Assembly (NCBI RefSeq): GCF_014698145.1
Contig: NZ_JACJSM010000002.1
Coordinates: 124,001-188,000, forward strand
Source: Oscillatoria sp. FACHB-1406
GTDB lineage: Bacteria; Cyanobacteriota; Cyanobacteriia; Cyanobacteriales; Spirulinaceae
Direction: 5' to 3'
DNA: 64,000 nt
Part shown: piece by piece, positions 31,901 to 42,098 of the stretch
Numbering within the stretch: position 1 is the stretch's first letter
Layout: every line of letters begins with the position of its first letter
The notes under the pieces: model-generated
The model's input: the letters and a program-made list of their open reading frames with translations, nothing else
Databases searched by the model: none
Told to the model about the DNA's origin: nothing
Position numbers and translations under genes: made by a program

Positions 31901-32994
31901 ACCCTATTTATGCCTCTAGCTAAGATATTCAGTGCCGCATTATGGTCGCGGTCTAGTACAGTGCCACAATATCCACAGCGATGAGTTCGTTGACTCAATG
32001 TTTTAACAACTTGCTTACCGCAATTTGAACAATTCTGGCTTGTATATTGGGGAGGCACTGCAACTGTTACCTTGCCAAATACCTTACCAAAATACTCAAC
32101 CCATTGCCGGAACATTGACCAACTCGCATCGTTGATAGACTTAGCTAGCTTGTGATTCTTGACCATGTTCCGCACTTGCAGGTTTTCGTAGGCAATCAGG
32201 TCGTTAGACCGAACTACGCACCTTGCCGTCTTAACGGCAAAGTCTTTACGCTGCCTGCTTACTTGCAAGTGCTTCTTGGCTAAGCGCTTAATTGCTTTTT
32301 TGCGGTTAGCCGATCCTTTCTTCCGCTTAGAAACTTGGCGCTGTAACTTTTTGAGTTGACGTTCCGATTTTCTAAGGTATTTAGGATTCTCGACAACTTC
32401 ACCATTGCTATCAGTGTAGAAATGGTTGAGTCCAACATCTAACCCGATAGTGGTTTTTGAGGGTTCAATCTCTTCTCTACGCTCAACATCAACGCAGAAC
32501 TGAGCATAGTAACCATCAGCCCGCTTTACCAGTCTAATGCGCTTAATCTGCTCGACTTGATAGAAGCTAAGATCGCGCGAACCGATTAATTTGAGCCTGC
32601 CAATCTTGAAGCCATCGGTCAAAGTTAGGTATTTCCGATCGTCGCTAAGCTTCCATCCTGAAGTTTTATATTCGACAGAGTGACCGCGCTTTTTGAATCT
32701 CGGAAAGCCCTTTTTACCGGGTACTTTCTTCTGGCAATTCTCAAAGAATCGACTAATGGCAGACCACGCTCTTTCTGCACTGGCTTGTCTTGCTTGAGAA
32801 TTTAACTTTTTAGCAAACTCAAACTCTTTGGCAAGTACAGCGCAGTATTTGTTGAGGTCGTATTTATCGCTCCCTTTTACATCCATCCATAGCCTCAAAG
32901 CCTTATTGCGGACAAACAGAGCGGTACGAATCGCCTCATCTATGAGGTTATACTGCTCTGTCTTTCCTTTTAGTTTTGCTTCGAGTATTAGCAT
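31819..32994 (-). CDS. tnpB: TnpB RNA-guided nuclease (OrfB)
   Basis: The 391-residue protein from ATG 32994 has an intact RuvC set: Asp in IGLDVGLNHF, Glu in IAYENLQVRNM and Asp in LDRDHNAALNI. A zinc finger is formed by CSNCG and CGYCG. TnpB cuts DNA under guidance of the element's right-end RNA. The frame opens 33 codons earlier, but MLILEAKLKG is the normal family start. No frameshift or stop is present, so it may be active. Confidence 0.92.
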   Translation of the reverse strand: MLILEAKLKGKTEQYNLIDEAIRTALFVRNKALRLWMDVKGSDKYDLNKYCAVLAKEFEFAKKLNSQARQASAERAWSAISRFFENCQKKVPGKKGFPRFKKRGHSVEYKTSGWKLSDDRKYLTLTDGFKIGRLKLIGSRDLSFYQVEQIKRIRLVKRADGYYAQFCVDVERREEIEPSKTTIGLDVGLNHFYTDSNGEVVENPKYLRKSERQLKKLQRQVSKRKKGSANRKKAIKRLAKKHLQVSRQRKDFAVKTARCVVRSNDLIAYENLQVRNMVKNHKLAKSINDASWSMFRQWVEYFGKVFGKVTVAVPPQYTSQNCSNCGKQVVKTLSQRTHRCGYCGTVLDRDHNAALNILARGINRVGHTQINAWGEFDLCQVDVSLVGKLSR

Positions 32995-33201
32995 GAATTG
33001 GGTCAGTCTTATGCTGGGCATTCTAGCAAAGAATGTTAGATTAATACAAAGCCGTCCTAGAAGCGATGCACTGCGATACCCTGAGTGCCACACTGAGATT
33101 GCCGAAGTGCCTGTCGAAGGGAGCCTGCCGAAGTGGACGGGGTTTTAAACCCAATTTTTCGATAACGGATGAGTTATGAATTACGAATTAAGAACTACGA
33201 A

Positions 33202-34659
33202 CTACCCCGAGCAATTTTTTAAGGCAGATAAGCCTAAAACGATTTCGTCAATGGCTTGGCGTTGCGCGCTGGGGGTTAAGGTGCTGCGATTGAGGATAAT
33301 GGCAAACGCATAGGTGCGATCGCGTCCGACTTCGAGATATCCCGCTAGAGACGATACACCGTCCATCGTTCCGGTTTTCCCCCAGAGTTTCCCTTGTAGG
33401 GGCGTATTTTTGAAGCGATTGCGTAATGTTCCACTCACGCCCGCGATCGCAAGGGAGTTTCGGTAGTCGGCAAAGTTAGGCGTTTTCGCCATTTTCGCGA
33501 GGGTTTGGACGAGGGCGCTAGGACTGACGAAGTTGTGGCGGGATAATCCGGAACCGTCGGCGAGGCGATAGCTTTCGGGATCGACTCCTAGGGCGCTTAG
33601 GGTTTCGCTAAGGGTAGAAATTCCGACTTCTCGCGCTGCTTTCCCTTCTGGATTAACACCAAGGAGGCGCAGTAAGGCTTCGGCGTAAAGGTTATTGCTG
33701 TTTTGATTGGCGGTTTGAATCAATTCGGTTAGGGGCGGCGATTCGAGGGCGAAGAATTCCGGTTGCTGCCATCGTTCCCCCGGCTGGGCGGCGCGCGCGC
33801 TTCGGATGCGAATTCCTTCGGCTTCGAGACGCGATCGCAACGTATCTAGAAAATACTGAGACGGGTTGAGTATTGATATATTTTCTGTTACAGGCTCTTC
33901 GGTTATTGCCACACTTCCGGCAATTTCCAGGATCGGTTGCCCGAAAATTCCCTGAATTTCAATACCGCTCGCTTCGGCTTCTGTCGCTACAGTTATGGCT
34001 CGATTCGAGATTTGCCATTGTCGTGCCGCGATCGCGTCTTCCCAGCTTAATCCCACCGTTTCGCCCGTCTGACGGGGCGCAATCGTGAGTGCGAACTGAT
34101 TTTGATTGAGAATCAGCGGACTAATCGCCGGTGCGTAGTCAAAATAAAGGTCTTCAAACTCCCAACTCGACGTGCGGCTGGCTTCGGAATAATAGCGATC
34201 GCTGACGACTAACTCCGCAATTTCACGCACGCCCTGCGCTTTCAAGGCTGCGGCTAGCGTTTGTAACTGGGTGCTATCCAAACTCGGATCGCCGCGTCCC
34301 TCCAGAATTAAGCGTTTTAAGGCGGGTGCTTCCCCTTCGATGTAGATGGGGGTACGGATGCGATAATCTGCCCCCAAACGCTGCAAAACGGCGGCTGTGG
34401 TCAATAATTTAACGGTGGAGGCGGGCAGAAAGTAGGCGTTTTCGTTGAGGGCGTAGTGAGGTTCGGGCGCGTCTAAAGGTTGCAGGAGGATACCCCATTG
34501 GGCGCGGGCAAATTCCGGGCGCTGGACGATCGCGCGAAGGCTTTGCGCTCTCTCGGTTTCGCAGACTTGCGCTGTTGCAACTTCTGCCGCCGCGATCGGT
34601 GTATAGGCAGAGATTCCCAGCGAGAATAACAGTAGGGCAGTGGGGAGTCGAGAAAACAA
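33202..34659 (-). CDS. dacB: D-alanyl-D-alanine carboxypeptidase/endopeptidase (PBP4)
   Basis: The 485-residue protein has a signal peptide (ALLLFSLGISAYTPIAAA) and the three penicillin-binding motifs: SxxK in ASTVKLL, SxN in NSNNLYAEAL and KTG in GKTGTMDG. These define class C PBP4. It trims peptidoglycan cross-links in the periplasm. The start codon is TTG 34659. Confidence 0.93.
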   Translation of the reverse strand: MFSRLPTALLLFSLGISAYTPIAAAEVATAQVCETERAQSLRAIVQRPEFARAQWGILLQPLDAPEPHYALNENAYFLPASTVKLLTTAAVLQRLGADYRIRTPIYIEGEAPALKRLILEGRGDPSLDSTQLQTLAAALKAQGVREIAELVVSDRYYSEASRTSSWEFEDLYFDYAPAISPLILNQNQFALTIAPRQTGETVGLSWEDAIAARQWQISNRAITVATEAEASGIEIQGIFGQPILEIAGSVAITEEPVTENISILNPSQYFLDTLRSRLEAEGIRIRSARAAQPGERWQQPEFFALESPPLTELIQTANQNSNNLYAEALLRLLGVNPEGKAAREVGISTLSETLSALGVDPESYRLADGSGLSRHNFVSPSALVQTLAKMAKTPNFADYRNSLAIAGVSGTLRNRFKNTPLQGKLWGKTGTMDGVSSLAGYLEVGRDRTYAFAIILNRSTLTPSAQRQAIDEIVLGLSALKNCSG

Positions 34660-34898
34660 AATAATACCAATTAAAAATTAACAATTAATAATGAAAAAAC
34701 CCAGATATATTAGAGGTTTCAGCCTCAAGATGTGTTGTCCGAACTCAGAGAATTGGTATAAAAAAGAGTTAGCGCGCGATCGCCAAAGTCTTCCCGGTCA
34801 ATATACGTTCGACGGAGCCTGAAACCTTCTACTATCGTATGCTGAAAGCTGTATTCTTTCGTTGCCAAGCTCCAAATTCAGTTTTCATCGAACTTGCT

Positions 34899-35378
34899 TT
34901 AAAGATTTAGATGCTCGAGGGGAGATGTTGCCGCGATCGCACATTGCACTAAACTAGGGTCTTCTTCGCAAGCACGATCCGTAAAAAAGATAACAATTGC
35001 GATCGAGCAGCGATCGCAAAAAATTGGAAATCCAAATCCGGCTTTAAGATTGAATGCTTTGGCAATCTGGTTGCGCAGAAAGTAGCTTTCCGATTGGACA
35101 GAAACATCATCGATCCATTGAGGTTGCTGCGATCGCCAAATTCTTCCCGGCAATCCTTCATCCATTGATAAAACTATTTTTTCGCTACAGGCTTGAAACT
35201 TTCTCAGGTCGTCCAAACGAGCGCTATTTCGGCTTTGATGTCCATACCAAACCGGACTGAGTTCGAGTAGTTTTGTCTCCGGATTGGATATCCAGACTTC
35301 AGCATAGTCCCAATTAATTGCTTGGCAAGCACGACTGAGGTTAGCTGCAAAATCTAAATGAAGTGTGGAGCCATCCAT
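34899..35378 (-). CDS. Single GAF-domain protein downstream of NOS
   Basis: The 159-residue protein from ATG 35378 is essentially one GAF domain: NWDYAEVWISNPETKLLEL, GLPGRIWRSQQPQWIDDV, KAGFGFPIFCDRCSIAIVIFF. It contains six cysteines, including FCDRC, but no chromophore-type motif I can identify. It follows NOS after about 110 bases on the same strand, so it may share its transcript. A role in sensing NO or redox state is a guess from position. Confidence 0.78.
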   Translation of the reverse strand: MDGSTLHLDFAANLSRACQAINWDYAEVWISNPETKLLELSPVWYGHQSRNSARLDDLRKFQACSEKIVLSMDEGLPGRIWRSQQPQWIDDVSVQSESYFLRNQIAKAFNLKAGFGFPIFCDRCSIAIVIFFTDRACEEDPSLVQCAIAATSPLEHLNL

Positions 35379-35490
35379 AATCAAAAAGTTGGGGAGGTGA
35401 CAAGTCCACTAAAAGCTAGACAGGGAGACAAGTTGAGGAAAAAACCGATCTTTACAACCGAGTATCGCTCTGTGAATGGGGTCGATCGGA

Positions 35491-38400
35491 TTAAACCACG
35501 ACCGCCGACTCTACTTCAGTAGCCAATGATTCAGAAGATTGTTGGACTCGCTCCAACCACTTTTCCGCTTTCGAGTAGTTATCTTTCTGCACTTGCTGAA
35601 TCGCTTGTTTGAAGTTGAGTTGCACGCCCCAAACATCGGCATGAAAGCGTTTTTCTTGCTTCATCTTGTCGAAAAACTCCACGGCGGCGATGTGGGAAAG
35701 ATTGCCCTGAGATTTAGCGATCGCCATAAACACTTCAAACACATCATCAGCCATCTTCGCATCGCCGCAAACATAGTAATGACAGTGGGGATGGCTGAGG
35801 AACTGCCATAAGGTTTGGGAGTTTTCTTGCATTAAGCCTTGCACGTAGACTTTGCGATCGCTAAGCCGAGAAAATGCGACCTGCAAATCCGTTAACACGC
35901 CCTGAGTTTGCCAAGCTGCGAGGCGATCGCCGTAGAGGAAATCGCTGTGATTGCGACAGCCAAAGTAGAGGCAAGCATCGCCCAACAGCGTTCCCTGCTG
36001 CTGCAAGGCTTCGCGATATTGCAAGAAGGCAATGAGGGGAGATACGCCCGTGCCAGGGCCGACCATCAGCATGGGGGCTTGCGGGTCAGCGGGCGGCAGG
36101 AAGCCAGAGGTGCGAGTTCCAATCCGCACCTGCGAGCCAGGTTGCAGCCCAGCAAGATAGTTAGAACACAACCCCTGCCGCACTTTTCCGGCATCGGTTT
36201 TGATTTGCAAGACTCCGACTGTAATTTGAATTTTGTCGGGATACAGCAACGGACAGGAAGAGATCGAGTAGAGGCGCGGTTTTTGCTTCGGCAGCAGTTC
36301 CAGCAGGGCTTCTAACGCGATCGTAGCGGAAGGAAACTCATCAAACAGATCCGCAACGCTCATGAAGTTGCCGGCAATCGTTTTCTTGAGCGTCACAGCA
36401 TCAGGATTGTCTTCACTTTGCCGCAAAATCTCCAGCCAGATTTCCAAGCGTTGTTTATCCGGGGAATCTCGAGCGACGGAATGCAGGTAAGTTAGCAAAT
36501 CGTTGAAGGGTTCGCGCAGGGACAAATCCAGGTCTTCTGATAAGAATTGACCGACAGTAGTGGGTGCGTCAACAGGAGGTCGATCGTCCGTAGCACTGCC
36601 GTCTGGATTGACGTAAGCAGCGGTAAAGTAAGTATTCGCCGCTACACCGATGCGATCGCATAGCCGATTTACCAGTTCGGGGGGATTGCAAGGATAAACC
36701 GCGACATGATCCCCTGTTTCATACTGCAAATCAGTTCCAGCAATATCAAACACGATATAACGGGTAGAACGGCTACCGGGGATCACTTCTTGCAACAGTT
36801 CGTCGTTGGCAAATAGGGGAACGGGGATACCACTGTCAGAGGAAGGAGAGTGAAGGAGAGGAGAGGAAGGGGGGACAAATTCATTCAGGAAGGTGACGGT
36901 GAGTTTAGGAGCATTATTACCTGCTGCACCCGTGGTTTCGTCGGCTCCAAGGACGCGGGAAATTAGACCGAGCCATTGCTTGAAGGTGTTTGCCTGTCCT
37001 TTAATTTCGTCGCCTTTGTGGAGCGGTACAACGCAGTTCGCTCCGGCTTTCGCTAGGGCTTTATCAACAGCAATGCCAGCGGCGCAGAATTTTTCATAGA
37101 CAGTGCTGCCAATGCCCAAGACGGAGTAGTTTAAGCCGTTGAGGGAGCCTGCTGGCTGTTGTTTGAGCCATTGCAGGAAGCGTTTGCCGTTGCTGGGCAT
37201 TTCGCCATTGCCGAAGGTGGAGGTGACGATGAGTAATAGTTTTTCGGAGGCGAGGGTATCCACCGCACACTCATCCAGGGCCATGACTTTCGGACGAAAT
37301 TGCTGCAACTGACGGGCAGCTTTGCGGGCAAATCCTTCGGCGGTTCCCGTTTCCGAGGCGTAGAGGATTAAAATGCGATCGCGTTTATTCCCCTCTTCGT
37401 CGGTTGCTACCATGAACTGCTCTAAATCGATGCTATCCTCGACATCCCAGCGATCGGCAGCATGGTGATAGGCGGGTTCTAAATAAAAATCGCGCGTTTG
37501 GTGATGCCACACCGGACAGGTACTGCCTCCGGTTGCCGGAACGACCCAACCCCAATCACTCGGACATTCTCGTCCGGCTTTTTTCTCTCGCAGATCGTGA
37601 GTGAGGAATTGGCGCGAGGCAGTTTGGTGGTCTACCATTGTCACCTTAGCTTTCTGGAAGGAATGCAGGATCGCAATGTTGAGTTCTAGGGCAACGCGAT
37701 CGCGCCACAAGGTTTGCTCCGAACTGGTATCCAGTTGCAAAACCCCTGCAATCTCTTCCATTTTGTTGTAGCGGTATTCATCGAGGAAATCGCGCATGAT
37801 TTCCGTATCCATATACCAGCCATTGAAGGGCATACAGTTATAGTGAATCCCACCAATATGAACCGAAAAGTTACTAATTGCGGGAATGGCATACCAGCGC
37901 AATCCCATATCTTTAAATGCCGCAACGGTGGGATGCTCGATCGGCACTTCCAGCACTTCTTCGGGCTGCCAGTGGTACATTTTAGGTTCCTGTCCGGGAA
38001 CTTCAATGACCAAGGGCAAAATATCAAAGGCGCTGCGCGGTTCGGGCGGTTGCCAGCCCATTTTTTTGATGATGGCGTTAGTCAAGGCTAAGTTTGCCGG
38101 ATCGCCCATGATGCTACCATCGGGCATTTCATAAGCGGCATAGCGATACAGTTGCGAGTTCCAGAAGCGAGGTCCCCAGCGTTCCTTCGGCTGTTTAGGA
38201 CGGAAAACGGTCATTGTGATTTGCAAGTTGCCGCCATTGGTGGCAAACTGAACGTGCTCCTGACATTCGCGGAACATTTCATTGGGATCGGCGACATGGC
38301 GGCGATCGCGGATGACCATATTATTCCAGGCAATCCGCCCGACGCACTTAGAAGCATTCCGCCATGCCACCTGCGCTCCGTATGCCAGTTCCTCATAGCT

Positions 38401-39918
38401 ATGGGTATAGGTTCCCGTTGCTTTGACTTCTTCTTTGATTTCTTTCCAGCGCCGCTCTTTGTCCTCCAATTCCCACGCCTGTTCGCTGGAAATCAAATCG
38501 ACAAACTGCTTGGCTTTTTTCAGCAATCGTTCCTGATTCAGCATCGGCAATTTAATCACATTGACGGCGCGATCCATAAACGTCTGCCACCCTTGCTGTA
38601 ATTCGGGGGTGAAGTTGGGCAAATACTTCTCGAACAGGGCAAAGAGCGTATCTGTAATGGCAGGATAGGCGCAGGTTGGAACGTCGGCAAAACTGTGAAT
38701 CTGTCCCAAAAAGCGCAGTTCTTGCAGCATTTCTTCGCTGCTGCCCGTTCGCAAACACTTCACTAGAAATTCCAAGGCCTGGAACAAGTGCAGCGATAGG
38801 TAATCCATGTCTGCTCGTCCAAAAATGGGCAGCACAAAAGAATATTTTTCAAATAGGGTTTGGTAGAACTCCATACCCATTTGCTGTTTGTTTTGACTAA
38901 AAGCATCCCAGCACTCTGCCATTTGTTGCAGCAATTCTGGCGGTAACGCATCGTCGTAGTGATGCACGGCAACAGCCATCGGCAAAATGATGTGAGTGTT
39001 GAAAAACTTGTAGAGCGCCGAATTCGTGCCTTTTTTCAGGTCTTCGCGATCGTACTCCTCCAAATACGGAATCGATGGCAACATCCACATCCACACATTG
39101 CGGGCGGCGAGCCAGTGCTGGGGACGCAGACCAATCCCTGCAAAGAACTTGCCATAATCTTCGACTGTATCTAGCGCATCACCTTTTTCGGGGGGGACTC
39201 CTACTAACGGCTCCCCGATAACGATCTGCGTTTCTGGCTGTAATTGGTGAGCCGCACAGTCGAACAACTCGTAGAAGAAGTCGCCAGCGCTGTCTATCGC
39301 TTCGCCAAACAGATACTCAAGCTCTGGCTCCTCTAACAATAGCCGTTTCAGAAACTTCTCCATTTGTAATTCTTTCCAAGCCCGCAGCTTGTTCCACACA
39401 TCTTTAGCCATCACTTCTTCTGGAGGTGTGAGGGTAACGTCTGGAGGCAGTTCAATTACAATTTTTTCGGTGGTTTGCCTCGGTTTGCGCCGCGATATGT
39501 TCTGGCTGCCGAACAGCGTCACCGTACTGCTATTTCCCTCTATCGTTCCTTGGGTCAGCCGTGCCTTGAGCTTCAGTTGTGGCGCTTTATTCCAGGTGGT
39601 TATTGGAAGTTCGAGATCGGCATTACGATCGCCATTCAAATACTCCTGTGTAGCAAACGTCACGGTTCCCACATCCTGCCAGGGGTGGCTGATGTCGCCC
39701 TCTCGACAGCAAAACGTGATGGCGATCGTGCAGTCTCCCTTGTTCTTTAATTGCACTAACCAATTCGGCTGCATCCGAGCAAACAAATCTCGTTGCAACA
39801 GGGTTTCACCCTCGTTCGATGCCATCTGCACGCGGCATTTGTACTTGTAGAGATCGGTTGTTGGAACGTCGATGGCTGAGATTTCGGTCAGATGAATAAT
39901 ACGCTGGCGATCGAGCAT
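35491..39918 (-). CDS. nos: Nitric oxide synthase with N-terminal globin region and full reductase
   Basis: The 1475-residue protein (ATG 39918) makes NO and citrulline from arginine. Residues 1-150 are beta-rich. About 160-345 and 355-475 look like two globin-type units; His408 (LGQIHSF) is the likely proximal ligand of the second. The oxygenase has haem thiolate Cys525 ([10 protein letters not shown]), arginine-binding Glu706 (GWYMDTEI) and pterin-pocket [10 protein letters not shown]. The reductase has an FMN domain ([11 protein letters not shown]), FAD motifs RLYS and GLCSNYL, and NADPH motifs [12 protein letters not shown] and YYVCGD. It resembles SyNOS of Synechococcus PCC 7335. The FMN-FAD linker holds a Ser/Pro repeat. 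Confidence 0.95.
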   Translation of the reverse strand: MLDRQRIIHLTEISAIDVPTTDLYKYKCRVQMASNEGETLLQRDLFARMQPNWLVQLKNKGDCTIAITFCCREGDISHPWQDVGTVTFATQEYLNGDRNADLELPITTWNKAPQLKLKARLTQGTIEGNSSTVTLFGSQNISRRKPRQTTEKIVIELPPDVTLTPPEEVMAKDVWNKLRAWKELQMEKFLKRLLLEEPELEYLFGEAIDSAGDFFYELFDCAAHQLQPETQIVIGEPLVGVPPEKGDALDTVEDYGKFFAGIGLRPQHWLAARNVWMWMLPSIPYLEEYDREDLKKGTNSALYKFFNTHIILPMAVAVHHYDDALPPELLQQMAECWDAFSQNKQQMGMEFYQTLFEKYSFVLPIFGRADMDYLSLHLFQALEFLVKCLRTGSSEEMLQELRFLGQIHSFADVPTCAYPAITDTLFALFEKYLPNFTPELQQGWQTFMDRAVNVIKLPMLNQERLLKKAKQFVDLISSEQAWELEDKERRWKEIKEEVKATGTYTHSYEELAYGAQVAWRNASKCVGRIAWNNMVIRDRRHVADPNEMFRECQEHVQFATNGGNLQITMTVFRPKQPKERWGPRFWNSQLYRYAAYEMPDGSIMGDPANLALTNAIIKKMGWQPPEPRSAFDILPLVIEVPGQEPKMYHWQPEEVLEVPIEHPTVAAFKDMGLRWYAIPAISNFSVHIGGIHYNCMPFNGWYMDTEIMRDFLDEYRYNKMEEIAGVLQLDTSSEQTLWRDRVALELNIAILHSFQKAKVTMVDHQTASRQFLTHDLREKKAGRECPSDWGWVVPATGGSTCPVWHHQTRDFYLEPAYHHAADRWDVEDSIDLEQFMVATDEEGNKRDRILILYASETGTAEGFARKAARQLQQFRPKVMALDECAVDTLASEKLLLIVTSTFGNGEMPSNGKRFLQWLKQQPAGSLNGLNYSVLGIGSTVYEKFCAAGIAVDKALAKAGANCVVPLHKGDEIKGQANTFKQWLGLISRVLGADETTGAAGNNAPKLTVTFLNEFVPPSSPLLHSPSSDSGIPVPLFANDELLQEVIPGSRSTRYIVFDIAGTDLQYETGDHVAVYPCNPPELVNRLCDRIGVAANTYFTAAYVNPDGSATDDRPPVDAPTTVGQFLSEDLDLSLREPFNDLLTYLHSVARDSPDKQRLEIWLEILRQSEDNPDAVTLKKTIAGNFMSVADLFDEFPSATIALEALLELLPKQKPRLYSISSCPLLYPDKIQITVGVLQIKTDAGKVRQGLCSNYLAGLQPGSQVRIGTRTSGFLPPADPQAPMLMVGPGTGVSPLIAFLQYREALQQQGTLLGDACLYFGCRNHSDFLYGDRLAAWQTQGVLTDLQVAFSRLSDRKVYVQGLMQENSQTLWQFLSHPHCHYYVCGDAKMADDVFEVFMAIAKSQGNLSHIAAVEFFDKMKQEKRFHADVWGVQLNFKQAIQQVQKDNYSKAEKWLERVQQSSESLATEVESAVVV

Positions 39919-40139
39919 AGCTATAGTTAGGGCAACAATTAAGAGTTCGAGCGACCTTGAGAGTCGAACTTTAAATGACTTTTGCGATCGCAAAGTAATT
40001 AGCGGCGCATTCGTTATCTCGCCACAAAGTCACTTAACAAAAGCTTTTCATCAAAACATAGAACTTAGTCTAAGGAATGCTTATCTGTAAAGTCCAATGC
40101 TTTTTAGTTTTAGCCCTATAACTTATAGGCATAGGTCAG

Positions 40140-40430
40140 CTATACTGAATCTCCGAAGGTCGGCTCTTCAAGGGGAAATGTTGTTGCCAGATCTCTACCA
40201 TTGCAGCCTAAATAACCCGCATAGAGCTTGATAAAACCCTGGACATAAACAGGCGGCGGTAGTTTACTCAGGTTTCCTTGTTCAATTGCTTCTAGCTGGT
40301 ATTTCTGAATCCGGGTTTGCTGCGCGATCGTTTCCAAAGAGAGCCTTTGCTCTTGACGCATCTGAAATAAATATTTGCCGATCTCTTCTAATCGGCTTTG
40401 CTGAAGCGATTCTAACTTAGCGAACTCCAT
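40140..40430 (-). CDS. Small RodZ-like helix-turn-helix protein
   Basis: The 96-residue protein from ATG 40430 has an XRE/RodZ-type HTH: IGKYLFQMRQEQRLSLETIAQQTRI, then IEQGNLSKLPPPVYVQGFIKLYAGYLG. It has no transmembrane part, unlike full RodZ. It lies about 220 bases upstream of NOS on the same strand and could regulate or be co-transcribed with it. A second RodZ-like gene is at 42099. Confidence 0.8.
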   Translation of the reverse strand: MEFAKLESLQQSRLEEIGKYLFQMRQEQRLSLETIAQQTRIQKYQLEAIEQGNLSKLPPPVYVQGFIKLYAGYLGCNGRDLATTFPLEEPTFGDSV

Positions 40431-41044
40431 TAATGGCTCCAATAATCAGATTATTTCAAGGAACAACGATAGCTATCTCGTGCAACTGCTAAGACCGATT
40501 CACCTACACAAAGAGGATAGGCGGATCGGTCTGCTCAACCCTGAAGGATGACCATCGCTCACTCGATTAGTAATTGTCTACTTTCTGGTATTTTCCACCC
40601 TGATTCTTATTTTCTGTTGTCTGAAGTTCAAAAATCTCTTTGCCACCACGCACGACGATACCGTACTGTTTATAGGGTTGTGAAGGTCTGCTATCCGCGT
40701 AAGATTGAGTCCCGTCCATCATAAAGGTGCGATCGCTCGCTCTCGATCTTGTTGCCAGAAAGTAGAAGTCAGTGCCAGAGTCGATGAAACCGTAGTAATG
40801 ACTAGCAGGAGCGGAAGATTTGGAAGTTGTATTTTAAAGGTCATGAAAAGAATCCAGTATTTGACGTTGAGAAGCACAATTCACCAAACCCCTGTAAGGA
40901 ACTGTATCTAAACCATTACAACCTTACAAAAACACTGTATTGAGAATTGGCATCTATGAGAATTTACGATAGTAGAAAGGGAAAATAGTGTCGAATACTT
41001 TATAATTCTGACAGCTATAACTCTCAGGCATACCCTATGAAATT
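40431..41044. other. Spacer between HTH gene and LysR gene
   Basis: Besides the possible small ORF above, no gene is supported. The last 130 bases before the LysR start are AT-rich and should hold its promoter and operator. Confidence 0.5.
40567..40722 (-). CDS. Possible small or frameshifted ORF, 51 residues
   Basis: From ATG 40722 it reads MMDGTQSYADSRPSQPYKQYG and ends YQKVDNY. The frame stays open upstream to about 40835, reading SHYYGFIDSGTDFYFLATRS, without a start. In another frame an ATG at 40843 begins a signal-peptide-like stretch (PLLLVITTVSSTLALTS). A frameshift between the two is likely; together they would make one small secreted protein. Confidence 0.45.
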   Translation of the reverse strand: MMDGTQSYADSRPSQPYKQYGIVVRGGKEIFELQTTENKNQGGKYQKVDNY

Positions 41045-41947
41045 ATGGAGCTACGACATCTCAAATATTTTGTGACTGTTGCCGAAGAACTCAGTTTCAG
41101 TCGTGCAGCGACTCGGCTGTATATTACCCAGCCTGGGTTAAGCCGTCAAATCAAAAACCTGGAGGAAGAATTGGGTGTTGCGCTGTTTGTCACACAGTCA
41201 GATGGCTTGAAACTCACGGAAGCCGGCAGCTTTTTCCTCGAACAAGCAAAAGATGTCTTGCAGCGCAGTCAGGTTGCCATGCAAACTATCCAAGCTCGTT
41301 ACGCTGCTGTAGATAAACCTCTAGTCATCGGTTACATTCCAACGATTCTCCAGAGCTTTCTAGGGGATGCCCTCCATCGCTTTGGACTAACTTACCCACA
41401 AGTGTCCATTCAGATCCAGGAAATGTCGCCTGCCGAACAAGTGAAAAGTCTGCGAGAAAGGGCGATCGATGTTGCCTTTATCGGCAATTCACCTTCTGAG
41501 TTAGATACCGAATTTTTGGTTGAGTGCGTAAAGCGGGTGCGCTGCACTGCTATGTTACCCATAAACCATCGATTTGCTCATCTGGAGTCCATTTATCTAT
41601 CGGAACTTACAGATGAAAAGTTTATCGGGGTTTCGGAAGAGACCTTTCCCAGACGAAATGATTATATTCGCGATCTGTGCCGTCGCAATGGTTTTGAAGT
41701 CAATCTGCATATGTCGGCAAATAGTGTAACTTCGATGATTGCGCTGGTTGCAGCCGGACAAGGAGTAGCCCTTATTCCCCGCGAGGCAGAAGCGTTACCC
41801 CATCCGCAAGTGGTGTTTATCCCGCTCGATCCGCCTGTCTACGCGCGATCGACGGCAATGTGGCGGCGAGAAACACCCACGCGATCGTTAAATTGCTTTC
41901 TTGAAGTTTTATTAGAGCGCGAAACCCAAAAGTTCGGTATTGCATGA
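41045..41947 (+). CDS. LysR family transcriptional regulator
   Basis: The 300-residue protein has the N-terminal winged HTH MELRHLKYFVTVAEELSFSRAATRLYITQPGLSRQIKNLEEELG and a periplasmic-binding-like effector domain from about residue 95. It is divergent from the HTH-NOS-GAF genes, so it could regulate them, though 600 bases and a small ORF intervene. The effector is unknown. Confidence 0.92.
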   Translation: MELRHLKYFVTVAEELSFSRAATRLYITQPGLSRQIKNLEEELGVALFVTQSDGLKLTEAGSFFLEQAKDVLQRSQVAMQTIQARYAAVDKPLVIGYIPTILQSFLGDALHRFGLTYPQVSIQIQEMSPAEQVKSLRERAIDVAFIGNSPSELDTEFLVECVKRVRCTAMLPINHRFAHLESIYLSELTDEKFIGVSEETFPRRNDYIRDLCRRNGFEVNLHMSANSVTSMIALVAAGQGVALIPREAEALPHPQVVFIPLDPPVYARSTAMWRRETPTRSLNCFLEVLLERETQKFGIA

Positions 41948-42098
41948 TGCAAACCCAGTTGAACTGTTAACAAGAAGGCGCAAAGTTGACGTTACCCGAC
42001 AAAAAAACCCAGTTTCTTTAAAAAAACCAGGTTATCGGGTCTACGGTAAGGTTTTTGGTATAAGCGTTATCAATTGTCCCTTATCCATTGTCAATTAT

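Larger units (their letters stand above)
31780..33010 (-). mobile_element. IS200/IS605-type element carrying tnpB only
   Basis: The right end at 31780 reads, on the minus strand, AATCCCCGTTACAGAGAGTG then CGGGGAGTGTCAA, a hairpin typical of these elements. tnpB runs to 32994 and no tnpA transposase is present, so the copy cannot move alone. The left end is not resolved and could extend to about 33150, where TGCCGAAGTG repeats lie. Confidence 0.75.
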
